Positions 46,519 through 54,650 are shown, counted from the stretch's first letter. The stretch is 64,000 bases of DNA from Rhizobium sp. BK376 (GCF_004341625.1 NZ_SLZG01000004.1:372001-436000), one strand, 5' to 3'. Numbers and translations are program-made. The notes: a model not told the origin generated them from the letters alone.

Positions 46519-47337
46519 TTAGCGACCGTCGATCTGCTGGCCGATATAGGCGAGGGCCTGCTGGTAGACCATGGCGTCATTCCAGCCGGCGATCGCGGCG
46601 AAGTTGGGCTCGCCCTGCTGATAGCCGGCTCCGGGGCGCCACCCGTGTCCCCGCAGGAAATTCCCCGTGGAGGCCAGTGCGTCGGCCTTGGAGCCGACAA
46701 GATCCACTCGACCATCGCCGTCGGCATCGACGCCGAAATTGACGACGTTGCGCGGCATGAACTGGGTCTGGCCGATCTCGCCATGCGTCGCGCCACGGGC
46801 GTTGGGGCTGAGGTAGCCTTCGCCGACGAGCTGCAGGGCTGCATAGAGCTGATCGGTGAAATAGGGAGAGCGGCGGCAGTCATAGGCCAGCGTCGCAACG
46901 GACGATATCGTCGGCTGGTTGCCCATAAAGCCACCGAAGCCAGTCTCCATGCCCCAGATCGCGATGATCGGGCCGGCGGGAACGCCGTATTTTCGCTCGA
47001 TCATGGCAAACAAGGCTGCGTTGGCGCGCTTGTACTCGCGGCCACGGTTGATAACCGCCTGACCGCCGCGCTTCTTCATGAATTCGTCGAAGGACAGCTT
47101 GAAGCTCTTCTGGCCGCGATCGGCGCGGATGGTCGGAACGTTGTAATGGACATCGGCAAAGGCGCGATCGAGAACCGAACGGCTGACACCCTGGCCTGCT
47201 GCCTCCTGCTTGAACTGCTCGACCCAGGCCGGAAAGCCGGCCGGACCGTTACCGCATTGGGCGGCGTTCGCTGCGACGGGCGCCGCAAGCAGCAACACCC
47301 CTGCAAGAGCCGACCATCCAGACTTCACCATACGCAT
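46519..47337 (-). CDS. Lytic murein transglycosylase (MltB-like, SLT_2)
   Basis: A 272-aa exported enzyme that cleaves peptidoglycan with anhydro-muramyl formation. A signal peptide (SALAGVLLLAAPVAANA) precedes a domain with AIWGMETGFGGFMGN, where the glutamate is catalytic. It also has LAYDCRRSPYFTDQL, GEIGQTQFMPRNVVNFGVDADGDG and the C-terminal GWRPGAGYQ. It lacks a lipobox, so it is soluble in the periplasm. Start 47337 (MRMVKSG) is a compromise; ATGs at 47349 and 47331 are alternatives. Confidence 0.88.
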   Translation of the reverse strand: MRMVKSGWSALAGVLLLAAPVAANAAQCGNGPAGFPAWVEQFKQEAAGQGVSRSVLDRAFADVHYNVPTIRADRGQKSFKLSFDEFMKKRGGQAVINRGREYKRANAALFAMIERKYGVPAGPIIAIWGMETGFGGFMGNQPTISSVATLAYDCRRSPYFTDQLYAALQLVGEGYLSPNARGATHGEIGQTQFMPRNVVNFGVDADGDGRVDLVGSKADALASTGNFLRGHGWRPGAGYQQGEPNFAAIAGWNDAMVYQQALAYIGQQIDGR

Positions 47338-47463
47338 CCACGTCCCCATATCTTTGTCTAACCTCCCCGGACCATGCCAGCCGGAGGCAATTATGTCATC
47401 ATCACGTTTCAGCTACCGCGCATTTGCACCCGACGTGAAACACGAAGGCAACAACGGCATCCA

Positions 47464-47501
47464 AAAACCCCGCTGCTTCAAAACGAAACAACGGGGCTTT
47501 T
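47464..47501 (-). terminator. Intrinsic terminator of asd
   Basis: Read on the minus strand, AAAAGCCCCG and CGGGGTTTTT form a GC stem followed by a run of five T. It lies about 60 bp past the asd stop (47560) and upstream of the transglycosylase start, so it separates the two minus-strand genes. Confidence 0.65.
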
Positions 47502-47559
47502 ATAAGGTAATGGTTTATAAACCGTATTTGTCGGACAACTCGGCGCCGATCCGAGGCGT

Positions 47560-48594
47560 TTAGGCGGCCTGCTTGCGCGGCTTGATCAGGCCACGATTGA
47601 CCAGCAATTCAGCGATCTGGATTGCGTTCAATGCAGCACCCTTGCGCAGATTATCCGAAACCACCCAGATGTTCAGGCCGTTTTCGACCGTCGCATCCTC
47701 GCGGATACGCGAGATGTATGTGGCATCCTCGCCGGCGGATTCGTAAGGCGTGATGTAGCCGCCGTTCTCGCGCTTGTCGATGACAAGGCAGCCCGGCGCT
47801 TCGCGCAGGATGTCGCGAGCCTGGTCGGCCGTGATCTCGTTTTCGAACTCGATGTTGACCGATTCCGAATGGCCGATGAAGACGGGAACACGCACGGCCG
47901 TGCAGGTGACCTTGATCTTCGGATCAAGCATCTTCTTGGTCTCGGCCAGTACCTTCCATTCTTCCTTGGTGTAGCCGTCTTCCATGAAGCTATCGATATG
48001 CGGGATCACGTTGAAGGCGATGCGCTTGGTGAACTTCTTGTTCTCGATCGGATCGGCAACAAAGACGGCGCGCGTCTGGTTGAACAGCTCGTCCATGCCT
48101 TCCTTGCCGGCACCCGAAACAGACTGGTAGGTCGAGACGACGACGCGCTTGATCTTGGCGAAATCATGCAGCGGCTTTAGTGCGACCACGAGCTGGGCGG
48201 TCGAGCAATTCGGGTTGGCAATGATGTTGCGCTTGGTGAACTGTGTGACGGCATCCGGGTTCACTTCCGGAACGATCAGCGGCACGTCTTGGTCGTAGCG
48301 CCAGGCTGAGGAATTGTCGATGACGACGCAGCCCTGCGCGCCGATCTTCGGCGACCACTTCTTGGAAACCTCGCCGCCGGCCGACATCAGGCAGATATCG
48401 GTGTCGGAGAAATCATAATTCTCCAGGTTGGCGACCTTCAGCGTCCGGTCGCCATAGGAGACTTCAACGCCCTGCGAGCGGGAGGAGGCGAGCGCCACCA
48501 CTTCGTCGACGGGAAATCCGCGCTCGACGAGGATATTGAGCATTTCGCGGCCGACATTCCCGGTCGCTCCCGCAATTGCAACTTTGAAACCCAT
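47560..48594 (-). CDS. asd: Aspartate-semialdehyde dehydrogenase
   Basis: A 344-aa NADPH-dependent enzyme that reduces aspartyl phosphate to aspartate semialdehyde, the branch point to lysine, threonine and methionine and to diaminopimelate for the cell wall. It has the dinucleotide motif GATGNVG at residues 9-15, ANPNCSTAQLV with the catalytic cysteine at 130, and a histidine late in the catalytic domain (GHSESVNIEF). Its length is normal. The gene is monocistronic, with a terminator behind it and a possible short ORF in its leader region. Confidence 0.96.
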   Translation of the reverse strand: MGFKVAIAGATGNVGREMLNILVERGFPVDEVVALASSRSQGVEVSYGDRTLKVANLENYDFSDTDICLMSAGGEVSKKWSPKIGAQGCVVIDNSSAWRYDQDVPLIVPEVNPDAVTQFTKRNIIANPNCSTAQLVVALKPLHDFAKIKRVVVSTYQSVSGAGKEGMDELFNQTRAVFVADPIENKKFTKRIAFNVIPHIDSFMEDGYTKEEWKVLAETKKMLDPKIKVTCTAVRVPVFIGHSESVNIEFENEITADQARDILREAPGCLVIDKRENGGYITPYESAGEDATYISRIREDATVENGLNIWVVSDNLRKGAALNAIQIAELLVNRGLIKPRKQAA

Positions 48595-49052
48595 TCTAAA
48601 GCTCTCTTTCTCTTCTCTCCTCTTGTCGGTGAGGGGGAAAGGCGCGACAAGATCGCGTCTTCCTGTCCCCAGCCGAGCCGGGGAGAGAGCGGCAGGCCAG
48701 AGACGTCAGACGGTTTTCGTCGTCGTTTTGGCCTTGGTTTTGGAGGAAACCGAAAAACAGAAATTCCCCCGGGCAGAATATGCCGGGTGATCGCTCATGC
48801 CGATCTGTTCGAAGCGAACCATGGAACGTCTTCCTTTTCCGGCGTTGGTATTCATTTTTTTTGGAAAAGAGTCAAGGGAGACCCTTTGCCTCTTGCCCGT
48901 CGCAGGAAGGGATTCGGCGAATCGATATCGTCGAAAAACACTCAGGTCCGCGCCTCGACAGCCAAGGGCTGTGGGAACTAAAAGATCAAGCAGAATAGAG
49001 TTTTGTGCCGACATGCACCGATGACGACAATTGATTGGGCTGGAGAGGGTCC
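48595..49052. other. Region upstream of asd
   Basis: About 460 bp. From 48600 to 48705 a repeat-like, C/T- and G-rich block holds small inverted repeats (CTTGTC and GACAAG around 48623-48651) that resemble rhizobial intergenic repeats. A small ORF (48706-48822, minus) is listed separately. The remainder up to 49052 shows no gene. Confidence 0.35.
48706..48822 (-). CDS. Possible small ORF (38 aa) in the asd leader
   Basis: ATG 48822 has AAGGAAG seven bases upstream and opens a 38-codon frame (MVRFEQIGMSDHPAYSARGN and following) ending in a lysine/threonine-rich tail. It lies 111 bp ahead of asd on the same strand. It may be a small protein gene or a leader peptide. The regular SD spacing is the only support. 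Confidence 0.35.
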   Translation of the reverse strand: MVRFEQIGMSDHPAYSARGNFCFSVSSKTKAKTTTKTV

Positions 49053-49382
49053 TTGGCCGAGATTTACGCAATGAACTTCCCATTGGCACTGCTCGGACGA
49101 TGGGGGTCAGACGCTGGTGAGGATGACGCGCGTTCTGAATATCACGTGTCTATCGAGAACGGTCGCCTGACAGTCATGGGTAGGGACTGCGTGGACCACG
49201 AACCATTCATTATCTCGAATATTACTTACGATCGGAATCGCGTTGAGTTTGACACCCTGATGCCCTCTACAGGGCGAGCGGGTCACCTGATCCTCGTCGA
49301 CATCGGCGTTCCAGACGCCGCACAAATGAAATTTACATTTACCGATACGGCCATCGTGAAAAAGCTGATCGATAAAGCTTAG
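49053..49382 (+). CDS. Hypothetical protein
   Basis: About 109 aa from TTG 49053 (GGAG seven bases upstream) or 103 aa from ATG 49071. The composition looks coding, with alternating strands such as YHVSIENGRLTVMGRDC and VEFDTLMPSTGRAGHLILVD, ending in a helix DTAIVKKLIDKA. No signal peptide or membrane segment is present, and the family is unknown. The gene converges on glnII, with 105 bp between their stops. Confidence 0.5.
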   Translation: MAEIYAMNFPLALLGRWGSDAGEDDARSEYHVSIENGRLTVMGRDCVDHEPFIISNITYDRNRVEFDTLMPSTGRAGHLILVDIGVPDAAQMKFTFTDTAIVKKLIDKA

Positions 49383-49487
49383 AAGCTTCCGGCAGTCGCT
49401 GGCACTAAGCCCAATTCAAAAGTGTCAGCTCTCCAAAAAATACGACGCAGGCAACGAGGCCTGCGTCGTGTGGTCAGTCTTGGGAAA

Positions 49488-50522
49488 TCAGGCAGCAGCC
49501 GACTTTGCGGTCGGGACGGCAGCGATGGTCTTGAGGACCTGCGAAGCGATTTCGTAGGGGTTGCCTTGGCTGTTCGGACGACGGTCTTCGAGGTAGCCCT
49601 TGTAGCCATTGTTGACGAAGGAGTGCGGAACGCGGATCGAAGCTCCACGGTCGGCAACGCCGTAGGAGAACTTGTTCCACGGAGCCGTCTCGTGCTTGCC
49701 GGTCAGACGCAGGTGGTTGTCCGGGCCGTAGACGTTGATGTGGTCATGCAGGTTCTTTTCGAATTCAGCCATGAGGGCTTCGAAATATTCCTTGCCGCCG
49801 ACTTCGCGCATGTAGGTCGTCGAGAAGTTGCAGTGCATGCCCGAGCCGTTCCAGTCGGTGTCGCCGAGCGGCTTGCAATGCCATTCGATGTCGATGCCGT
49901 ACTTTTCGCAAAGGCGGAGCATCAGGTAGCGAGCCATCCAGACTTCGTCGGCAGCGCGCTTGGAGCCCTTGCCGAATACCTGGAATTCCCACTGACCCTT
50001 TGCCACTTCGGCATTGATGCCTTCGTGGTTGATGCCGGCGGCGAGGCAGATGTCGAGGTGCTTTTCAACGATTTCGCGGGCAACCGAGCCGACATTGCTA
50101 TAGCCGACGCCGGTGTAGTACGGGCCCTGCGGAGCCGGATAGCCGGCTTCCGGGAAGCCGAGCGGACGACCGTCCTTGTAGAAGAAGTATTCCTGCTCGA
50201 AGCCGAACCAGGCGCCTTCGTCGTCGAGGATCGTGGCGCGCTTGTTCGACGGATGCGGCGTCTTGCCGTCGGGCATCATGACTTCGCACATGACGAGAAC
50301 GCCGTTCTTGCGCTCGCTGTCCGGGAAGACGGCAACCGGCTTCAGTACGCAATCCGAGCTGCGGCCTTCGGCCTGCTCGGTCGACGAGCCGTCGAAGCCC
50401 CAGAGCGGGAGCTGTTCGAGCGTCGGGAAAGCGTCGAATTCCTTGATCTGCGTCTTGCCGCGGAGGCTCTGAACCGGGGTGTAACCATCGAGCCAGATGT
50501 ACTCAAGCTTATACTTTGTCAT
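49488..50522 (-). CDS. glnII: Glutamine synthetase type II
   Basis: A 344-aa eukaryote-like GSII that joins ammonium to glutamate using ATP. It has the N-terminal YKLEYIWLDGYTP, then LPLWGFDGSSTEQAEG and the active-site block GFEQEYFFY. Further on are GINAEVAKGQWEFQ and NKFSYGVADRGASIRVP near the C-terminus. In rhizobia it coexists with GSI and is induced under nitrogen limitation. The sequence shows a sigma-54 promoter about 90 bp upstream, consistent with NtrC control, and a divergent DUF2735 gene equivalent to gstI, whose product inhibits glnII translation in R. leguminosarum (published). Confidence 0.96.
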   Translation of the reverse strand: MTKYKLEYIWLDGYTPVQSLRGKTQIKEFDAFPTLEQLPLWGFDGSSTEQAEGRSSDCVLKPVAVFPDSERKNGVLVMCEVMMPDGKTPHPSNKRATILDDEGAWFGFEQEYFFYKDGRPLGFPEAGYPAPQGPYYTGVGYSNVGSVAREIVEKHLDICLAAGINHEGINAEVAKGQWEFQVFGKGSKRAADEVWMARYLMLRLCEKYGIDIEWHCKPLGDTDWNGSGMHCNFSTTYMREVGGKEYFEALMAEFEKNLHDHINVYGPDNHLRLTGKHETAPWNKFSYGVADRGASIRVPHSFVNNGYKGYLEDRRPNSQGNPYEIASQVLKTIAAVPTAKSAAA

Positions 50523-50944
50523 TGCGTGTCTCTCATAACGTGTTGCTGCCGGGAGCGAGCAATCCTGATGTCTGGCCAGAAACCTGCGTCATCAGGGGCC
50601 GGAAAAGGAGAAGCATTTTGCGTGCCAATTGCAGACCACGATGCAAAAAATTCGCGGAGTAAAGCCGATTCCCGATCTGTTCATTCCGTGGGCATTAGCG
50701 GATTGTATTAGCATCCACCGAAACTTAAGCCATTTCTGAGACGTTAAGCTATCTGCCGAACAATGAATCGGATGCAGAAAAAAGAGGCAGAAACGGACCG
50801 AGAAGAATCGATCGTCGCCCTCTGAAACGCGGCATGCTCAGATTTCCGACAAATATTGCCGATATTTGCAGCATTTCGCGCAAACAAGATGCAGATCTGC
50901 TATATTCTCATCCCGGCGCTTCGGCGCCACACCAAGGAGGTGAC
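50523..50944. other. Intergenic region between glnII and gstI
   Basis: About 420 bp containing the glnII promoter and leader and the gstI promoter. The sigma-54 site is listed separately. No clear NtrC inverted repeat (TGCACC-type) was found by eye. The stretch 50700-50800 is moderately AT-rich. Confidence 0.4.
50611..50628 (-). promoter_or_regulatory. Sigma-54 promoter of glnII
   Basis: On the minus strand TTGGCACGCAAAATGCTT contains the -24 GG and -12 GC dinucleotides separated by exactly 10 bases, matching the RpoN consensus TGGCACG-N4-TTGC with one mismatch. It lies about 90 bp upstream of the glnII start in the right orientation. Confidence 0.75.
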
Positions 50945-51157
50945 ATGATGACGACGCAGTTCCATCGCGAATCGGCGAAGATCTATCAGTTTCCGAAGAG
51001 GCCAATCCGTCAGAACGGACTTACGGCAAACGCCGCCCCGCCCGTCGAACTCGACCCCTCCGATATCTGCTATGCGGCGCTCGAGAACTGCTGGTATCAC
51101 CAGGAGGCAATCCGCGAGGATGCAGAGCACGATCACAAGGGCAAGCCGCTGTCATAA
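50945..51157 (+). CDS. gstI: DUF2735 protein, GstI-like translational inhibitor of glnII
   Basis: A 70-aa protein (69 from the second ATG) starting MMTTQFHRESAKIYQFPKRP, the DUF2735 opening. The C-terminal part includes DPSDICYAALENCWYHQEA. GGAGGTG lies just before the start. It is divergent from glnII, the same arrangement as gstI in R. leguminosarum, where the small product lowers glnII translation under nitrogen excess. Function here is transferred by family and synteny. Confidence 0.8.
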   Translation: MMTTQFHRESAKIYQFPKRPIRQNGLTANAAPPVELDPSDICYAALENCWYHQEAIREDAEHDHKGKPLS

Positions 51158-51907
51158 GGACGCATTTGCTTCATTGACCTCGTAGCCCAAAATCCCTTTG
51201 CTTCGCCCGGATTTTCCCAAGAGGAGATTTGTCGGTGGGCTGGATTCCACAAACAACGGGAAGGCGCTTGCCGCTCCTGATCGCCACAGTCGCGGATGAC
51301 GCGCGGTCCGGCGAATAAAAAATCCCCCTCCAATTTTCCCCCTTACCCAAAACCATGCCTACAATCCTCCCGCTTCCGTCGCCGGAGTGTTTCGCGAGAC
51401 GTTCGCGGGCAGGCGGGAGCCGGCGCTTTCGTCTGACCCGTAACGTGCGGGAAGGGCGGAAGAGGTGAAAGCCATGGAGCGCCCGTCGAAAGACAAATGG
51501 CTCCTATCAAGCCTCCCCCGGGCAGCCGTGCCCGGTTCGGTTAAGCCGTGCAAGTAGCAGGATTTCCCGAAAGGAAATCGCAAATGCAGCTACGCAGCGA
51601 GGCGAGGTGATCACCTGTAGGGGAGGGATGCCCCGAAAGAACGCCGAAGGCCACGCGAATGCGGAGCCACAGAATTTAAATAAAAGTGAGGTTCCGCATT
51701 CGCGTGGGCTCTCCAGCTTGAAATCTCAAAACGCAGGCGGATTCCGTCGTGCGAACGCGGACTTAGACTAAAGTCATAAGCCGAAAGCATCTCTCTGTCT
51801 GACTGCGCTTTTCTGTCACAGTCAACGCAAGTGCGTCGCGCCTGTTCGGCAACCCGGAGGAGAGTTGGGTCAGACGCGCTTGGACACACTCTGTTGGAGG
51901 ACAGAAA
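51158..51907. other. Structured intergenic region upstream of the MFS gene
   Basis: About 750 bp without a convincing gene. From about 51360 to 51710 the sequence is packed with complementary segments: CCGGGCA/TGCCCGG, GATTTCC/GGAAATC, GTAGC/GCTAC, the palindrome AGGTGATCACCT, GGGG/CCCC and an 18-bp terminal stem. This density suggests a structured RNA or a cluster of palindromic repeats. It does not carry the conserved cores of RNase P RNA, tmRNA or SRP RNA. The last 200 bp before the MFS start look like an ordinary leader. Confidence 0.4.
51651..51707. repeat. 18-bp stem-loop
   Basis: CCACGCGAATGCGGAGCC (51651-51668) pairs with GGTTCCGCATTCGCGTGG (51690-51707), with a single G-T wobble and a 21-nt AT-rich loop. 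It follows the structured block and is too long and T-poor on its flanks for a typical terminator. Confidence 0.6.
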
Positions 51908-53794
51908 ATGGCGAATGTTGCAAGCGTGGGCCGCCCCAAGGCCGGCCCCATGACGGGCGAGGAGAAGAAGGTCATCTTTGCCTCTTCACTCGGTACCGTT
52001 TTCGAATGGTATGACTTCTATCTCTACGGTTCGCTCGCCAGCTATATCGGCGCGACCTTCTTCACCCAGTATCCCGAAACGACACGCAACATCTTCGCGC
52101 TGCTGGCTTTCGCGGCCGGCTTTCTGGTTCGTCCCTTCGGCGCGCTTGTCTTCGGCCGGCTCGGCGATCTCGTCGGCCGCAAATATACGTTCCTCATCAC
52201 CATAATGATCATGGGTCTGTCGACCTTTCTGGTCGGTCTGCTGCCCGGAGCGAGCTCTATCGGCTTTGCCGCACCGGTCATCCTGATTGCGCTGCGCCTG
52301 CTGCAGGGTCTGGCACTCGGCGGCGAATATGGCGGTGCTGCGACCTATGTCGCCGAACATGCCCCTCAGGGAAGGCGCGGCTACTTCACCTCCTGGATAC
52401 AGACGACGGCAACGCTTGGTCTGTTCCTGTCGCTCATTGTCATCCTTGTCGTTCAAGGCTTCATGAGCAAGGAGGATTTCGGTGCCTGGGGATGGCGCAT
52501 TCCGTTCCTCGTCTCCTTCGTATTGCTGGGTATTTCGGTCTGGATCCGCATGCGGATGAACGAGTCGCCGGTCTTCCAGCGCATGAAGGCGGAGGGCAAG
52601 GGCTCGAAGGCTCCTCTCACTGAAGCATTCGGAACCTGGAAGAACGCCAAGATCGCGCTTCTTGCGCTCTTCGGCGCGACCATGGGCCAGGCGGTTGTCT
52701 GGTACTGCGGCCAGTTCTACGCCCTGTTCTTCCTGCAGAACGTGCTCAAGGTGGAGTTTCGGGCTGCCAACATCATGGTCGCAGTCGCTCTTCTCATCGG
52801 GACGAGCTTCTTTGTGTTCTTCGGCTGGCTATCCGACCGCGTCGGCCGCAAGCCGATCCTCATGCTCGGATTGCTGCTTGCCGTGCTGACCTACTTCCCG
52901 CTGTTCAAGGCAATGACCTGGACGGCCAATCCTGCTCTTGCCCAGGCCCAGGCGACTGTCCGCGCGACCGTCACCGCCGATCCCGCCGATTGCAAGTTCC
53001 AGTTCAACCCGACAGGCACGTCGAAATTCACCAGCTCCTGCGATGTGGCGACCGCCTTCCTGACCAAGAACTCGGTGCCCTACGACATCGTGGCGGGAGC
53101 ACCGGGACAGGCTGCTTCGGTCAAGATCGGCAACGAGACGGTGCCGAGCTATGACGCGGTTGCCGCCGGCGACAAGGCGAAGTCACTGAACAGCGCCTTC
53201 GAGAAAGGCATCAACGTGGCGCTGCATGACGGTGGCTATCCGCTGGTCCGCGGCGCCATCAAGGTGCCTGACATCAAGCTCGACGGCTTCATCAACGCCA
53301 ATCCCGAACTCAGCCTTAATGCAGACGCGGTCAGAGGCGGGGACAAGGCGATGGTGCCGGTCGACAAGCTCGTCGCCGACAAGCTGATCACCAAGGAAGA
53401 AACCAACGGCCTGACCGAAATGCCGGTCTATACGATCGCAAACGGCGGCGCGTTCGCCATGGTCGCCGATCCGGCAGCGGTCAACTGGTTCGGCACGATC
53501 GCCATCCTGACGGTTCTCGTCATCTATGTGACGATGGTTTACGGCCCGATCGCAGCCCTGCTCGTCGAGCTCTTCCCGACACGCATCCGCTACAGCGGCA
53601 TGTCGCTGCCCTACCACATCGGCAACGGCTGGTTCGGCGGCCTGCTGCCCGCCATGGCCTTCGCGATGAGCGCGGCCAAGGGCGATATGTATTACGGCCT
53701 CTGGTATCCGATCGTCTTTGCCGCAATCACGCTTGTCATCGGCATGCTGTTCCTACCGGAGACAAAGGATCGCGACATCAACGCGATGGACTGA
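51908..53794 (+). CDS. MFS transporter (metabolite:H+ symporter type) with a large insertion
   Basis: A 628-aa protein; usual MHS-family members are about 430-550. The N-terminal core shows FEWYDFYLYGSLASYIG, GRLGDLVGRKYTF and GLALGGEYGGAATYVAEHAP, all typical of the PcaK/ProP/ShiA group. After membrane helix 8, residues about 337-526 form a soluble insertion (including a Cys pair in DCKFQ and SSCDV) before the last helices resume at WFGTIAILTVLVIYV. The insertion should face the periplasm. GGAGG lies seven bases before the ATG. The substrate is unknown. Confidence 0.88.
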   Translation: MANVASVGRPKAGPMTGEEKKVIFASSLGTVFEWYDFYLYGSLASYIGATFFTQYPETTRNIFALLAFAAGFLVRPFGALVFGRLGDLVGRKYTFLITIMIMGLSTFLVGLLPGASSIGFAAPVILIALRLLQGLALGGEYGGAATYVAEHAPQGRRGYFTSWIQTTATLGLFLSLIVILVVQGFMSKEDFGAWGWRIPFLVSFVLLGISVWIRMRMNESPVFQRMKAEGKGSKAPLTEAFGTWKNAKIALLALFGATMGQAVVWYCGQFYALFFLQNVLKVEFRAANIMVAVALLIGTSFFVFFGWLSDRVGRKPILMLGLLLAVLTYFPLFKAMTWTANPALAQAQATVRATVTADPADCKFQFNPTGTSKFTSSCDVATAFLTKNSVPYDIVAGAPGQAASVKIGNETVPSYDAVAAGDKAKSLNSAFEKGINVALHDGGYPLVRGAIKVPDIKLDGFINANPELSLNADAVRGGDKAMVPVDKLVADKLITKEETNGLTEMPVYTIANGGAFAMVADPAAVNWFGTIAILTVLVIYVTMVYGPIAALLVELFPTRIRYSGMSLPYHIGNGWFGGLLPAMAFAMSAAKGDMYYGLWYPIVFAAITLVIGMLFLPETKDRDINAMD

Positions 53795-53828
53795 CCACCC
53801 CCAGCCGTCGCGTGACGAACCCGGTGCC

Positions 53829-54596
53829 TCAGGGCGCCGGGTTTTCATTTGCCGATGTCGAGCGGATGATCGGCAGGCGCGGCACGGGCCAGCCATTCTC
53901 GCCGATCCTGAAGAGCAAGCCATAGCGGGAATAGACGATCGCCAGCATGAAGGAGAACCAGGCGCCGAGCGCAAGGCCGGCGATGACATCGCTCGGATAA
54001 TGCGCACCGATCATGACGCGCGTGGCGGCAAGCCAGATGGCACAGGCCGCAAAGACGAAACGATAGCGCGGGGAGAGAAAGGCAAGTGCTGCAAAGAAGG
54101 CGCCGATCGTCGTGGCATGACCGGACGGAAAACTCTCGAAGCTGGCATGGCCATTGAAAGGCGAGAAGCCGAGGATGCCCCAATCATCATAATGCATGGG
54201 CCGCGCGCGCCCGATGATGCGCTTCAGGATATTCACGAGAATGCCTGAAAGAGCGATGGAGACGAGCAGATAGCCGCCGATGCGGCTGAACTGTACCGCC
54301 TGGCAACGGCAGCGCGCCGAGCGCAGCAGCCGGCTGCCGGCAAGGCCCTCGAAAAACAGGAAGGCGCTGACGATGATTAACCAGCCGGACTCGCCGAAAT
54401 TGGTGAGAAGCTTTGCGAAGAAATGGATTGGCGGAGCAAGGTTCTTGGCGTTGGCACCGACGGGAGCATCCAGCAGAAGAGCCGACAACAGCACGATATT
54501 GGCTGTCATGAACAAACAGATCTTCCAGTGAAAAGGTGCAAAACCACCCTTACCGCGCTTCCATCTCCTGTCCAGCGAAACCAGGATTGCCTGCAT
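53829..54596 (-). CDS. PAP2-family membrane phosphatase (second copy)
   Basis: A 255-aa membrane protein with the complete PAP2 signature: KRIIGRARP, PSGHATT and ATRVMIGAHYPSDV. It is closely related to the PAP2 protein at 35867-36718, sharing long blocks such as FNGxxxFxSFPSxH and GWPVPRL near the end. Like it, it probably acts on a lipid phosphate at the inner membrane. Start 54596 has GGAAGG eight bases upstream; the longer frame is poor. A strong hairpin precedes the start and could cover the ribosome binding site. Confidence 0.88.
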   Translation of the reverse strand: MQAILVSLDRRWKRGKGGFAPFHWKICLFMTANIVLLSALLLDAPVGANAKNLAPPIHFFAKLLTNFGESGWLIIVSAFLFFEGLAGSRLLRSARCRCQAVQFSRIGGYLLVSIALSGILVNILKRIIGRARPMHYDDWGILGFSPFNGHASFESFPSGHATTIGAFFAALAFLSPRYRFVFAACAIWLAATRVMIGAHYPSDVIAGLALGAWFSFMLAIVYSRYGLLFRIGENGWPVPRLPIIRSTSANENPAP

Positions 54597-54600
54597 CTCC

Positions 54601-54650
54601 ACCACCTTCCCTCGTCGCCGGCACGCCCTCTGTGCCGGCGAGATGGTGGT
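54601..54650 (-). promoter_or_regulatory. Leader hairpin of the second PAP2 gene
   Basis: TCGCCGGCAC (54615-54624) and GTGCCGGCGA (54632-54641) form a 10-bp GC-rich stem. Outer segments ACCACC (54601-54606) and GGTGGT (54645-54650) are also complementary. On the minus strand the outer arm overlaps the Shine-Dalgarno zone of the gene starting at 54596, so folding could block translation. Confidence 0.45.

Noticed and set aside
47430..47450. Second parS-like site
   Set aside because: GACGTGAAACA resembles only half of parS and lacks the central CACGTG.
49142..49157. CACGTG-containing word near 49145
   Set aside because: Flanks match parS poorly on both sides and it lies near the start of an ORF.
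51359..51583. 74-codon minus-strand ORF in the structured region
   Set aside because: Its frame overlaps the inverted repeats, lacks a ribosome site and reads like noncoding GC-rich sequence.
51360..51710. RNase P RNA, tmRNA, SRP RNA or a cobalamin/glycine riboswitch
   Set aside because: The conserved cores I would expect (for example GAAAGTCCGGGC, a tag-coding reading frame, GGAAGCAGCC-type SRP loop, B12 box) are absent on both strands. A short CGCCGAAGG resembles the glycine aptamer only superficially.
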